64,000 nucleotides of DNA from Candidatus Omnitrophota bacterium (GCA_023819375.1 JAMWDI010000001.1:295685-359684), one strand, 5' to 3'; positions 46,468 through 55,582 are shown, numbered from the stretch's first letter. Program-made: numbers and translations. The notes: generated from the sequence alone by a model not told the origin.

Positions 46468-47547
46468 TTATTTTATATAGTTGACTCCTTTTAATTTATC
46501 ATTGTAGGACCTTATAATTTCAAAATAAGAAGGGTATATTACATCGTGATGCCATAGCAGAACTAATTTTCCTCCCATATTCAGTACATAATCAAGTTGT
46601 TCCTTTAAAGGAGCATAACCGCCTGTATAAGATCCCATGGGTCCTTCAAATCCAATCATTTCTACTTTTTCTTTAAATCCTTTCATCAATATATTAAGTT
46701 TATGGTATGGATTAGAAATAATCCCTTTATGCCCCATAAATAGTCCCATTGGTATTATTTTAACATTATTTTCTTTCCCTTTTTCAATAGCATAATTTAC
46801 AATTTCTTCTGATTCCCTATAACTTCTTCTATGTTTCCCATCGGGTTCCACACCGTAATAGTCAGTGAAAGCAATACATAAGGGAATATCTGAAAATTCT
46901 TTTATGAAAATGTTAATTACTCTTTTACAATATTTTATATATAAATCCTCTGCTTCCACATCCCATTTTAACTTCTTGAATTCTTCATAATTTGATAGTC
47001 CTACTGAAAGTTCAAGTCCATTCCCAAATGGCCATCCAGTTATGAATATAAACGCAATTCTATCTCTTTCTGGTTGTGAATGGATAACTCTGGAGAACTC
47101 TTTAACTGTATTAGCCCATATTTCCAACATTTCATTATTTAACATTCTTTCTCCATTTACCTCTTTCCAGGGCAAATAACTTCTAACTTTCCTCCCATCA
47201 GGATAAGAGTAATAATAAGGTTCTATTTTTTCAAATACCCATGAAGGAACGTGAATTCCTGTAAGGATACTGTAAGCCAATTTTTTATCTGCCTTTTTTG
47301 CTTCTTCAAGCATCCTTGTCAGTCCTATAAATGTATATACCCCTTTTTCTTTCTCCACATCCTTCTATCCAACATAATTATTCACTCCTTCTACTGGATA
47401 TTCAAAAAGGTCTTTCCTTTTACCTTCAACCGATACCCAATTACAGGTATTTGTTGTAACAAAAATCCCTTTTGGTATTTTGACTTCTGTTTCTCCAAAT
47501 AATAATCCACTACTAATAACTATATAAACTAACATTTTTAATTTCAT
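46468..47547 (-). pseudogene. Secreted TIM-barrel hydrolase-like gene interrupted by one amber codon
   Basis: An AAAAGGAGG site and an ATG at 47547 open a frame with the signal MKLKMLVYIVISSGLLFG. It runs 60 codons to a TAG at 47365-47367, then stays open in the same frame (Lys-Asp-Val-Glu-Lys-Glu follow) to 46468. The second part, if read from a GTG at 47358, is 296 residues. It has barrel-like strands (FIFITGWPFGNGLEL, VEMIGFEGPMGSYTGG, LVLLWHHDVIY) with no ordinary start signal of its own. The simplest reading is one 359-codon gene with a nonsense change. smpB ends in TAG, so amber is a normal stop here. Family not recognised; glycosidase-like. Confidence 0.7.
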
Positions 47548-47582
47548 TCAACCCTCCTTTTTAAACAAATTCTTTAATTGCG

Positions 47583-48240
47583 TTATTCTCCCTCTGGTAA
47601 CCAGTATTTTCTCCAGGGCCCTGTTGTAATATTTCCATCATAGGAAATATCTGATTTATTATTGTACCATTCTACATGTCCATCCCAGAAAAGAAAGTTT
47701 GCACCATTATTATGCCTGTCCTGGATTCCTTTTCCTGTAGTATCTACTGCAGGATCTGAAGCCCATCTAAGTCTGTTATAGGATATATCATAGTCAAAAA
47801 CATATGTCCTCATTAAAGCTGCTTCTGCTAAAACTATAAAATATGTTGGTTTTTTAACCCTTTGCATTCTCCCTCTTAGACGAGATGTGATACTCGCAAA
47901 ATTCGTTGCATAAGAAAAATTACCACTCTGTCTGTGAGATGGACATTTAAAAATATTTTCTTTTGGGTCTTTAATATAACGTAATGCTACAATTCGTCTT
48001 ATTCCATCATTATATTTGGAAATACATATTATGACTTATCGGAAAAAACCCCCAATCTTCTACATACATAAAAAGCGCCAGTCCTATTTGTTTTAGATTA
48101 TTCATACAGGTTGCCTGTCTTGCTCTTTCTCTTGCTTTACTTAAGGCAGGTAGCAACATCGCAGCAAGGATGGCAATGATTGCCACCACTACAAGCAATT
48201 CTATTAAAGTGAACCCAAATTTTTTAATTCTTTTTTTATT
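47583..48240 (-). pseudogene. Frameshifted H-X9-DG-type pseudopilin without a visible start
   Basis: The 5' part reads [18 protein letters not shown] with the prepilin helix, then [20 protein letters not shown], and stops after MYFQI at 48010. The next frame, entered by a one-base shift near 48010-48020, is open from [16 protein letters not shown] through the cysteine-bearing FKCPSHRQSG to the DRHNNGANFLFWDGHVEW end at 47583. A strong AAAGGAGG lies near 48248-48257, but no ATG, GTG or TTG occurs in frame between it and the FTLIELL leader; the expected place is occupied by AAT. It was a close relative of the intact gene at 55713. Confidence 0.75.
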
Positions 48241-48258
48241 TTTATTTACCTCCTTTCT

Positions 48259-49044
48259 TTATTTTTTCTTTTCCACATTTTTTAACTCTCCTTCATATTC
48301 CATCACCTCCTTTAAAATTTTTTTTATATATTCAAAGTCATCAATTGTCCCTTCTTCTACATCTTTTGGCTCCTCATATTCAAGTCCTATATACCCATTA
48401 TAAGAAGGAAGAAGTTTTTCAAATATTTTTTTGTAATCAATTACTCCTTCAGATAATCTACAGTATTTCGGTTTTCCATTTTCATATTTTACATTCTTAA
48501 AATGTGTAAAACCTATGTATGGTAAAATATAATCAAGTGCTATTAAAGGGTCTTCTCCATAATACAAAAAGTTTGCAGGATCATAATTTATTTTTACATT
48601 TTCCCTACCTACTTCCTCTATCAATTTTTTACATTTTCTCCCTTCTTTCATTAAACCGCCATGATTTTCTACAATAAGTATAAGATTATAATCATTAGCA
48701 ATTTGACCAATCTCTTTTAATAAATTAACAACCCTTTTAAACGATTCTTCACTATCTTCCCATATATCACATAATCTTACGTATTTCGCACCAAGATAAG
48801 TAATAAAAGGGATTTCTTCTTTATAATTGTATGTAATAGATGCTTCCAAAAATTTGACACCGTTATTCTCTGCTATTTTTTTATTTTTTTCTATTAAATT
48901 TTTATCTGTAGAAAAAGCAAGTGGAAATTTATTTGAGTCTCCAAAGTGAATACATATATCATTGATGCCAATTTTCTTCATAAATTTACAATATCTTTCA
49001 AAATCCCAAAATCTAAATCCCCAAGGAGAACTTGTAAATTTCAT
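48259..49044 (-). CDS. Sugar phosphate isomerase/epimerase
   Basis: 261 residues of the AP_endonuc_2 TIM-barrel fold. FLEASITYNY and LILIVENHGGLM supply Glu ligands, INYDPANFLYYGEDP the Asp/Asn site, FTHFKNVKY the His and YIGLEYEEPKDVE the last Glu. There is no signal peptide. It is adjacent to the dehydrogenase (1-nt gap), pointing to one LacI-controlled pathway in which a sugar or its ketose/aldose is dehydrogenated and isomerised. The stop lies just before the RBS of the broken pseudopilin. Confidence 0.82.
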   Translation of the reverse strand: MKFTSSPWGFRFWDFERYCKFMKKIGINDICIHFGDSNKFPLAFSTDKNLIEKNKKIAENNGVKFLEASITYNYKEEIPFITYLGAKYVRLCDIWEDSEESFKRVVNLLKEIGQIANDYNLILIVENHGGLMKEGRKCKKLIEEVGRENVKINYDPANFLYYGEDPLIALDYILPYIGFTHFKNVKYENGKPKYCRLSEGVIDYKKIFEKLLPSYNGYIGLEYEEPKDVEEGTIDDFEYIKKILKEVMEYEGELKNVEKKK

Positions 49045-49045
49045 T

Positions 49046-50080
49046 TTATTCCTCCCATTTAAATAGAATTTTCAAAATATCATATTTATTATCTTCTAAC
49101 TCTTTATATGCTTTATATGCATCATCTATAAAATACTCTTTTGTATATAATGACTTTGCATCAAACTTACCTTCTGATATCAGTTTTAATATTTCTTCTT
49201 TATCGCCTGGATTTAAAGCAATTGAAGCACTTACAACTAAATCACTACAATTCCATCTTGAATATCTTGTTATAACTATTGGTTGTCTATATTGTCCCTG
49301 TAAATGTATCCTTCCACCAGGTCTCACATAATCAAAAATTTCATCTATTACTTTTGGATTACCACTTGCTTCAAAAACAACATCTACTTTTTTACCATCA
49401 TTCATGTCCATAATTTCTTTCAAAGGATTTTTGCATCTTAAATCAACAACAAAATCAGTATATTTTTTTGCAATCTTTAATCTTGTATCATTTATATCTC
49501 CTGCAATTACTTTTCCTGTTTTATATATCTTTTTTAATAGTTGAACCGCAGAAAGCCCAATAACTCCCATACCTATTACCAAAAAACTTTCTCCTTCATT
49601 TACTTTCACCATATCTATGCCCTTTTTAGCAACACTTGCAAGATAAGCAATAACCGCTTCCTGATAACTTACATTTTCGGGAATTTTTGCTGGCCTATCC
49701 ATTAAATAAGGAGAAGTTTTTTGATTTTTTATTGCATATTCACATTGTCCACCCCATGCTGCCATATAATCAGGATAATACCTTACTTCATTTGCCATTA
49801 CTCTATCTCCAACTTTCAATGTTTCTCCTTTGTTCGTTTTAAAAGCATTTTTTCCTACATAAACCACTTCCCCAACTTCTTCATAACCTGGTACACATGG
49901 ATACCATACACCTTCCCAACTTGCTTCACCTCTATAAACAGCCATTTCTGTTCCTGTTGATATACCACTATACTTTGTCTTTACTACTATTGTTCCATCA
50001 TCTACTTCTGCCAATCTTATTTCTCTTATTTCAACTTCTTTAGGTTTTTTAAATATTACCGCTTTTCCTTTCTTATACAT
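49046..50080 (-). CDS. Zinc-type medium-chain alcohol/polyol dehydrogenase
   Basis: 344 residues of the MDR superfamily. YSGISTGTEMAVYRG and VPGYEEVGEVVYVG give the catalytic domain (here without the four-Cys structural zinc loop), and LVIGMGVIGLSAVQLLKKIY the NAD(P) Rossmann loop with GMGVIG. VDVVFEASGNPKVIDEIFDY follows. Related proteins include the bacteriochlorophyll-type BchC fold and sorbitol dehydrogenases. It follows lacI by 9 nt, and with the isomerase next to it probably handles one sugar or polyol. Confidence 0.83.
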   Translation of the reverse strand: MYKKGKAVIFKKPKEVEIREIRLAEVDDGTIVVKTKYSGISTGTEMAVYRGEASWEGVWYPCVPGYEEVGEVVYVGKNAFKTNKGETLKVGDRVMANEVRYYPDYMAAWGGQCEYAIKNQKTSPYLMDRPAKIPENVSYQEAVIAYLASVAKKGIDMVKVNEGESFLVIGMGVIGLSAVQLLKKIYKTGKVIAGDINDTRLKIAKKYTDFVVDLRCKNPLKEIMDMNDGKKVDVVFEASGNPKVIDEIFDYVRPGGRIHLQGQYRQPIVITRYSRWNCSDLVVSASIALNPGDKEEILKLISEGKFDAKSLYTKEYFIDDAYKAYKELEDNKYDILKILFKWEE

Positions 50081-50089
50081 TTTTCTCTC

Positions 50090-51112
50090 CTATTTAAAAT
50101 TTTTAAGTTCTGGTTTTATAAAAACTTTCCAAATTTTTTTATTTTTATTCTTTATTTTCTTTAAAATTATCTCTGCTGCTTTCTTTCCAATATCTTCTCC
50201 TCTCTGTTCAATAAAAGGAATTAAACCTTTAACAACTAAATTAAAGTGAACTTCTGCAATCTCAGACAAATTTAAATCAACAGGATCAAATCCTGTTAAG
50301 AATATATCATCGGGGATTTTTATGCCATTTTCATAAAAAAACTTAAATCCATATTTAAAATAGAGTAAACTTTCTACAAATATTGCATCTGGTTTTACTT
50401 TTTTAAATATATCTTCAAGCCCTTCATACATATCTTCTTGTTTTTCAATTTTTTTATAAATCAATCTTTCATCTATCTTAAATCCATATTTTTTTAAACA
50501 CTCACAATATCCATCAAATCTTTCATTTAAAGCACTCAAATTTTTTTCACTTCCTATATATGCAATCTTTCTTTTCCCTTTTTTGATTAAATATTCAGTT
50601 GCCTTAAAACTACCCCATTTATTATCGCTTACAACAAAATCAATATTTTTATCCGATAAATAATTGTCCACAAAAACAACTGGTATTTTAGATTTTTCAA
50701 AAATTTTCACTAATTTTTCATAATTTTCAGATTTTTGTGGAGAAATTATTAAGCCCTCAATCTTTCTTTCCAAAAAAGTTTCTATATGTTGAATTTCTTT
50801 TTCCCCAAGATTGGAACTTGATATAAGAGCAAAATAATTGTTTTCAGCAAGTTTTTTTTCAATTCCTGATAATATATTTAAATTAAAACTTCTTGTTAAG
50901 TCACCAAGAATTATTCCAATAGTTTGTGTTTTGCCTGTTTTTAATTGTAGGCCTAAAGGATTGGGCTTATAATTACTTTCTTTTATTTTTTTCTTTATTT
51001 TTTGAACAAGTTTTTCATTTATTCTTTTTTCTTTCCACTTATTATTATAAACATATGATACTGTCGCTACACTTACTCCAAGTTCTTGAGCAATATCTTT
51101 TAATCTTTTCAT
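50090..51112 (-). CDS. LacI-family transcriptional regulator
   Basis: 340 residues. Residues 1-50 are the LacI helix-turn-helix (LKDIAQELGVSVATVSYVYN) with hinge helix, NPLGLQLKTGKTQTIGIIL starts the periplasmic-binding-like effector domain. Two operator-like sites flank its own consensus promoter, so autoregulation is likely. It heads the operon with the dehydrogenase and isomerase and probably controls them in response to their sugar. The effector is unknown. The start has no Shine-Dalgarno site; the leader would be about 18 nt. Confidence 0.9.
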   Translation of the reverse strand: MKRLKDIAQELGVSVATVSYVYNNKWKEKRINEKLVQKIKKKIKESNYKPNPLGLQLKTGKTQTIGIILGDLTRSFNLNILSGIEKKLAENNYFALISSSNLGEKEIQHIETFLERKIEGLIISPQKSENYEKLVKIFEKSKIPVVFVDNYLSDKNIDFVVSDNKWGSFKATEYLIKKGKRKIAYIGSEKNLSALNERFDGYCECLKKYGFKIDERLIYKKIEKQEDMYEGLEDIFKKVKPDAIFVESLLYFKYGFKFFYENGIKIPDDIFLTGFDPVDLNLSEIAEVHFNLVVKGLIPFIEQRGEDIGKKAAEIILKKIKNKNKKIWKVFIKPELKNFK

Positions 51113-51120
51113 TTTATTTG

Positions 51121-51134
51121 CTCAATCGTTTAAA
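51121..51134 (-). promoter_or_regulatory. Candidate LacI operator, promoter-proximal
   Basis: Imperfect palindrome with a central CG at 51127-51128 (CAATCGTTTAA), just downstream of the -10 box. It shares ATCGTTTAA with the site at 51168-51181. Central CG symmetry is typical of LacI-family operators. Confidence 0.5.
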
Positions 51135-51137
51135 TAA

Positions 51138-51165
51138 ATTATACCTATAAAATTTTTTTTGTCAA
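51138..51165 (-). promoter_or_regulatory. Consensus promoter of the LacI-led operon
   Basis: TTGACA (51160-51165) and TATAAT (51138-51143) on the minus strand are separated by 16 nt. Both hexamers are perfect consensus. A LacI-like site lies on each side. Confidence 0.8.
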
Positions 51166-51167
51166 GA

Positions 51168-51181
51168 GATAATCGTTTAAG
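51168..51181 (-). promoter_or_regulatory. Candidate LacI operator, upstream of the -35
   Basis: Second copy of the ATCGTTTAA core with CG at 51174-51175, 47 bp from the first centre. The two sites bracket the promoter and could support a repression loop. Confidence 0.45.
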
Positions 51182-51237
51182 CAAATTAAAATCTTGAAAA
51201 ATTGATGTGAACTTATAATTTTATTTCTTGGGAAAAT

Positions 51238-51514
51238 AATTTTTCTTTATTTTTTAGATTTTGACTATTTTGCCATCATAAGCAACTTCTATTTTTTCTT
51301 TTCTAAAAATCTCTTGAAGTTCTGAATATAACAGCCCTCCATTATGGGAAAAATGTGTTACTATGAATTTAAAATTTTCTTTTAGCAAATTTTCCTCCAT
51401 AAGTTTTTTCTTAACTTTAAAAACACCTTCTATTCCGAGATGTCCTTTCTCATAAGGTAGTTTACCATTTGTGCAGTCCATTATAATAATATCAAACTTG
51501 AAATTTTTTAAATA
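51238..51514. repeat. 277-bp direct repeat, left copy
   Basis: This stretch is repeated in the same orientation at 60024-60300 (offset 8786). I compared the two copies by eye: the only difference is A at 51353 against G at 60139, which is synonymous in the MBL-fold frame. The copy ends abruptly at 51514. Confidence 0.95.
51254..51514 (-). pseudogene. 3' fragment of the MBL-fold hydrolase gene
   Basis: The last 87 or so codons of the gene at 60040-60870, kept with an identical stop and identical protein sequence (MDCTNGKLPYEKGHLGIEGV onward). It is cut at 51514, where the remnant of a different gene begins. It has no start signals and lies downstream of nothing that could express it as a protein. 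Confidence 0.9.
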
Positions 51515-52146
51515 AGGAATAAAGAAAATATTCTATCACTTATGAAAGGGCTAAACCTCGCAGGAATATCAAATGCTTATAGCAGGGATATCCTCTCCTG
51601 CCTCAGGCGGGGAACATCTTATATCTCACTTTCTTGATATGTAGACTCATCAAAACCAAAAAGAACCATTTGGCTATCATGAACTTCAGGTAGGCACACG
51701 GGTTTATATATCTGCCGTTATCTATGAATACTTAGGAAATCTCTCTTCTTATGATGTAAAAAAGATGGCAGAGCATAGTAAAATTGAGTAATGCAGCTAA
51801 ACTCAATCAATTAAAAATAACTTTTCCTTTAAGTGCTGATATTATTGAAGAGAAGTTTAAGAAAAAGATGATGATAGACAGAAAAATAAGGGAGCACTTC
51901 TAAAAAGGTGGGATGAAATAAAAAGAGATGTCTTTCCAATAATATATAAACCAGATGAAGTAAAAATTTTTAGCCAGTGCAGAGTGTCCTTTCAGATTAT
52001 CAGATTAAAAGATATAGGGGGTGGATAGGAAACTTGTGATAGAAACTATTCTACTCTCACGGTTCATAAGAGAACGCCTTGTTATTCTTGATATTGCAGA
52101 CAATCGCGGTATTCTTGAAGATATAGCAGAAGGATATGCTGGATAA
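51515..52146 (+). pseudogene. Glycerol-1-phosphate dehydrogenase (AraM/EgsA-like) remnant
   Basis: Reading across frames gives NKENILSLMKGLNLAGISNA, then SSPASGGEHLISHFLDM, FGYHELQVGTRVYISAVIYE, and near the end LIETILLSRFIRER-like VIETILLSRFIRERLVILDI and LEDIAEGYAG. The zinc histidines of iron/zinc-type G1P dehydrogenases would be those in GGEHLISH and FGYHELQVG. There are in-frame stops (after FLDM at about 51641 and after HSKIE) and at least two frameshifts. The N-terminal half is missing because the sequence starts at the repeat junction. It is dead but recognisable. Confidence 0.75.
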
Positions 52147-52149
52147 AGA

Positions 52150-54343
52150 AACCTAAAACTCCAGTTCCAGCAGACCAGACGAAGATAATCTTCCAGAAAG
52201 AATCCAGTTGTTTTTCCCTTCAGTATCTGTAGTTCCCACTGCTCATTATTAAATCTCACCCTTATCCGACTTCTGGCTCAGTACAAGTTCTAGATCTCCT
52301 TTATGTGCAATTCAATATATAACCTTGATTACTCTGATGGACAGAGTTAACCTTTATATTTGCATCAAGAATCTGTGGTGCTCCATCAATAAGATTGATA
52401 CTGAAAAGTTTGCAATCGTGAGTAAGGATATTAATATCTGTAAGTTCTCCAAGAAGTGATGTTTCTCCTGACCATCTCTTTGTAGCAAGATAGTGTGCTT
52501 TCGGGAGAAAGAGTTTCTCTGCATTTAGATTATATACAGATGGAACCTCTCCAAGGTTAAATATAACCACTGTGCAAAAAGGTAATGACAGGCATTCTTT
52601 AAGCAAAGAAAAATGAAGCATACATATAAACCATACAGGAGGACCATATATCTGAGTTTCATCCCTGTAGTTATAGTCAGTAAAAAACACCTCATCTCTA
52701 TTATTGGGGCAGCAGAGTGCTTTTTTAAGCCACTTCATACGGGGATTTTTCAGAATAAAGATGAAGCCAGACAGTAACCTTCACCATAGTTCTGAAAATG
52801 AGACAGAATGTAATAAGGGTTTTTACTTCATTATCACTTAACTTCGGAAATGTTCCCACAGAATCCTGTTAGGAATAAAAGGCCTCTTAGATGTAATGAG
52901 ATATATGTAGTTGCCCACCGAAAGTTTGTGAGAAAATTTTCCCAGTTGCCATCTCCCATATCAATTCCATACCTGTAGTTATTGAAATATTCTGCAAGAA
53001 ACGGATTAGCCATACCAATATCACAACATGCCTCAAGATATCCATCAGAAGGTAATCTCTTTCTTATCTCTCTGAGAAACTAATCCCTCCACTGATATCC
53101 TGATTGTTTCTTTTCTTTCCGAAGTAAGAGACAATCTTCAAATGCATAACTCCAGAAGTCAAGTTTTATTCCTTCCAATCCACTTTCTTTGATAAAAAAA
53201 TCAATTGCTTCTTCAATATATTTTCTAACTTCAAGTAAACTGATATCCAAGGAGAATTTATCCTTAAAGCGACAAGAATAATCAAAACCATTCAGGATGT
53301 TCTTTGAAAAGGCGGGCTTTGTGCGGAATAAGAACACCTATCCATATAGCAGGTCTCAATCCACGTTGTTTGATACCATCTGTAAATACCTTAAACTCCT
53401 CAGGAAACATTTTCTTATGAATCCTTTTTCTCCTTCATAAGCAACACCAAACCATGCAGATCTATGACCGCATATCCGTCATCAATTTGAATCCACTCAA
53501 CCGTAGGGAAATTTTCCTTTATAAACTCAGCCACAGCAAAAAGCCGTTGCTGGTCTATATCTCTGTATACACTATATCATTCCAGAAACCCCAGATAACT
53601 GTATTTCGGTTGGTAGACTTTGCTCCATAAAGAGGAGGAAGATATCTCCTTAATACCTTTATATAACCAGCAAAATGCCTTTTCAATATTGTCCGCATCC
53701 TCTGTTATATACCAAGATACCACATATCTTCAAGATATCTATCTGGTTGAAACTCAAAATATTCAATTGACTTAAAGGAAGAGAAAATATCCCATTGCAA
53801 ACCTTTTTCTATATGTTTCACAATATAATTATAGAAAAATGCATGTTGTGAGAGTGAACCATGAACAAGATCATTTTTACTCTGGAGATTGGAAAGAAGT
53901 ACAGCAGGAAATGGTTGATAGGAAAAAAATACCTATACGTTTGTCTGTTCCTGTTGGTGAATACTGTCCATTCTTATAACTCTCTTTCCATAAATACGTG
54001 GATTTTCAGGATGATAAAAATAATCATTCCTCATCCGGACCTTCAAGTTTTATATCTTTCAGTTACAGTCCAATTTCTTTAAGAAAAATTACACTGTTAA
54101 AATTGTTATACAGTCGGCGTGAAATAATAATCTCTTTTTGTCTTCTTCTTTTAAATAAATATCTTCTTTTATCCCGTTTTTATATTCAAGTAAAAGGTGG
54201 GCTGTGCTTGTTTTTTCACTGCTGCCAGTTTCCTTTAAATGGCTCAAGCCGATCTGATGTTACTATTATATAAGGAATGGCAACAAGTTTTCCTGATCTA
54301 TTCTCTTTCCTATCCACTTACTTAAAGAGCTTAAAAAATCCAT
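52150..54343 (-). pseudogene. Melibiase/GH36-like glycoside hydrolase remnant
   Basis: Starts at an ATG at 54343 (MDFLSSLSKWIGKRIDQENL) and then breaks into pieces in different frames. Recognisable parts are YIKVLRRYLPPLYGAKSTNR, the catalytic-nucleophile region GIKLDFWSYAFEDCLLL, SDGYLEACCDIGMANPFLAE, and the stretch MKWLKKALCCPNNRDEVFF with the C-terminal beta domain. The wording resembles alpha-galactosidase-type (GH36/melibiase) enzymes. Multiple stops and frameshifts are seen, for example near 53340, 53080 and 52740. The LacI gene on the other strand points away from it. Confidence 0.65.
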
Positions 54344-54426
54344 TTTTTCTTAAACATATCACATTTTTTTATTTCCCTGCAAGGATGTTTAATAAGTAAT
54401 ACTTTAAAACAAAGAATTCTATCTTT

Positions 54427-54497
54427 AAAAATAAAATATCCTTGACAAAATTTAAAAATAGTAATATAATGTAAACGTTTACAATGGATATAAAAAA
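54427..54497. repeat. Tandem promoter-operator unit, copy A
   Basis: A 71-bp match to 54494-54564, period 67, sharing an AAAA overlap. It contains TTGACA (54442-54447), 17 nt, TATAAT (54465-54470), the perfect palindrome TGTAAACGTTTACA (54470-54483) and an ATG at 54484. From that ATG a duplicated start reads Met-Asp-Ile-Lys-Lys-stop. Confidence 0.95.
54470..54483 (+). promoter_or_regulatory. LacI-type operator 1
   Basis: Perfect 14-bp palindrome TGTAAACGTTTACA with central CG, overlapping the last base of the -10 box in copy A. It covers the expected transcription start. Confidence 0.8.
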
Positions 54498-54564
54498 ATA
54501 AAATATCCTTGACAAAATTTAAAAATAGTAATATAATGTAAACGTTTACAATGGATATAAAAAA
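54494..54564. repeat. Tandem promoter-operator unit, copy B
   Basis: Same as copy A: TTGACA (54509-54514), TATAAT (54532-54537), operator TGTAAACGTTTACA (54537-54550). Here the ATG at 54551 begins the real regulator. The gap from -10 to ATG (13 nt) puts the start within the operator and the mRNA leader at about 6-7 nt, with no Shine-Dalgarno site. Confidence 0.95.
54537..54550 (+). promoter_or_regulatory. LacI-type operator 2
   Basis: Second perfect TGTAAACGTTTACA, 67 bp after the first and directly before the regulator's ATG. It overlaps the -10 of copy B by one base. Binding would block both start and elongation from copy A. Confidence 0.8.
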
Positions 54565-55582
54565 GATAGCAAAAGAATGTGGAGTCTCAATAGCAACCGT
54601 TTCAAGGGTATTGAATAACAAGCCCAATGTTGCTGAAGAAACACGTAAAAAAATTATAGAAGTAATAAAAAGTTATGATTTTGTCCCTAACAGAATAGCA
54701 AAAAGTTTTGTTCAAAAGCATACCTTCACCATTGGAATTACTCCCCCTGATATACACCCTCATTCATCACCGGATGTATTTTTCTTCCCTGTTTTAATAG
54801 ATGGGATGGAAGAAATTCTATGGAAAGAGAAATATAATCTTTTGCTTCTCTATGCCAAGTCTCCTGAAATACAAAAGCGTTCATATTTTGTCAATTTATA
54901 TAGAAGTAAACAGGTAGAAGGATTAATCCTGTTGAATATAAAAAAGGATAATCAGGCATTTATCTGTTTAGAAGAATCCGGTTATCCCTGTGTCACTATA
55001 GGTAGAGTAAGTGAGAATCAAAAGAGCAGTTATGTAGATACAAACAATATAAAGAGAACATATATGGCAGTTGAGCATTTTATTACAGTGCATAACTTCA
55101 GAAAAGTAGCATATATAGGTATAAAGCCAATTTATTCTGTATATGCGGATGCTTTAGAAGGATATAAACTGTGTATGAAAAGATATGGCATACCAGTAGA
55201 AAAAGATATAGTTTATCTGGCAAAAGATGAAGATGAAGAAGAAGGATACAGGGGTATAAAAAAGATATTATCTGAATCTCCGGAATGTCTTGTAATAATG
55301 GGAAACCTTATCTTCAATGGAATTTTAAAATATTTCGGAGAAAAAGGAATAAAGATTCCAGAAGATATGCCCATTATCCACTGTTCAGAACTGCCGATGG
55401 TTATTCCATACGAGATAAAAATTACCCAGGTCAAACAACCTGTCTTTGAGTTAGGTAGATATGCAATAGAGATACTTTTAAGACAAATAAAGGGAAACAA
55501 AAAAAGGGAACAGGTTATTTTAAATCCAGAATTTTGTCCGGGTAATTCCTGTGGATGTTCTATTATAGAGGGGAAAAGATGA
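54551..55582 (+). CDS. LacI-family regulator of the island core
   Basis: 343 residues with the LacI helix-turn-helix IKKIAKECGVSIATVSRVLN and hinge, then the binding-protein-like domain (FTIGITPPDIHPH, GLILLNIKKDN, HNFRKVAYIGI, PECLVIMGNLIFNG). The two TGTAAACGTTTACA palindromes before the gene are the likely autoregulatory sites. It ends with a TGA that overlaps the ATG of a 37-codon ORF. The pseudopilin and glycoside hydrolase downstream may be its targets by read-through. Effector unknown. Confidence 0.92.
   Translation: MDIKKIAKECGVSIATVSRVLNNKPNVAEETRKKIIEVIKSYDFVPNRIAKSFVQKHTFTIGITPPDIHPHSSPDVFFFPVLIDGMEEILWKEKYNLLLLYAKSPEIQKRSYFVNLYRSKQVEGLILLNIKKDNQAFICLEESGYPCVTIGRVSENQKSSYVDTNNIKRTYMAVEHFITVHNFRKVAYIGIKPIYSVYADALEGYKLCMKRYGIPVEKDIVYLAKDEDEEEGYRGIKKILSESPECLVIMGNLIFNGILKYFGEKGIKIPEDMPIIHCSELPMVIPYEIKITQVKQPVFELGRYAIEILLRQIKGNKKREQVILNPEFCPGNSCGCSIIEGKR

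Noticed and set aside
46468-47547. Amber recoding (pyrrolysine or suppressor) at 47365
   Set aside because: TAG is a normal stop for smpB, no pyl genes or suppressor tRNA are in the window, and a neighbouring gene is also broken; decay or error is simpler.
52005-52259. Minus-strand 84-codon frame with RISAI-type repeats
   Set aside because: It lies antisense to the end of the G1P dehydrogenase remnant, whose protein match is clear.
54331-54627. Minus-strand ORF of 98 codons across the duplicated promoter
   Set aside because: Its repeats merely reflect the promoter duplication read backwards, and it overlaps the lacI start.
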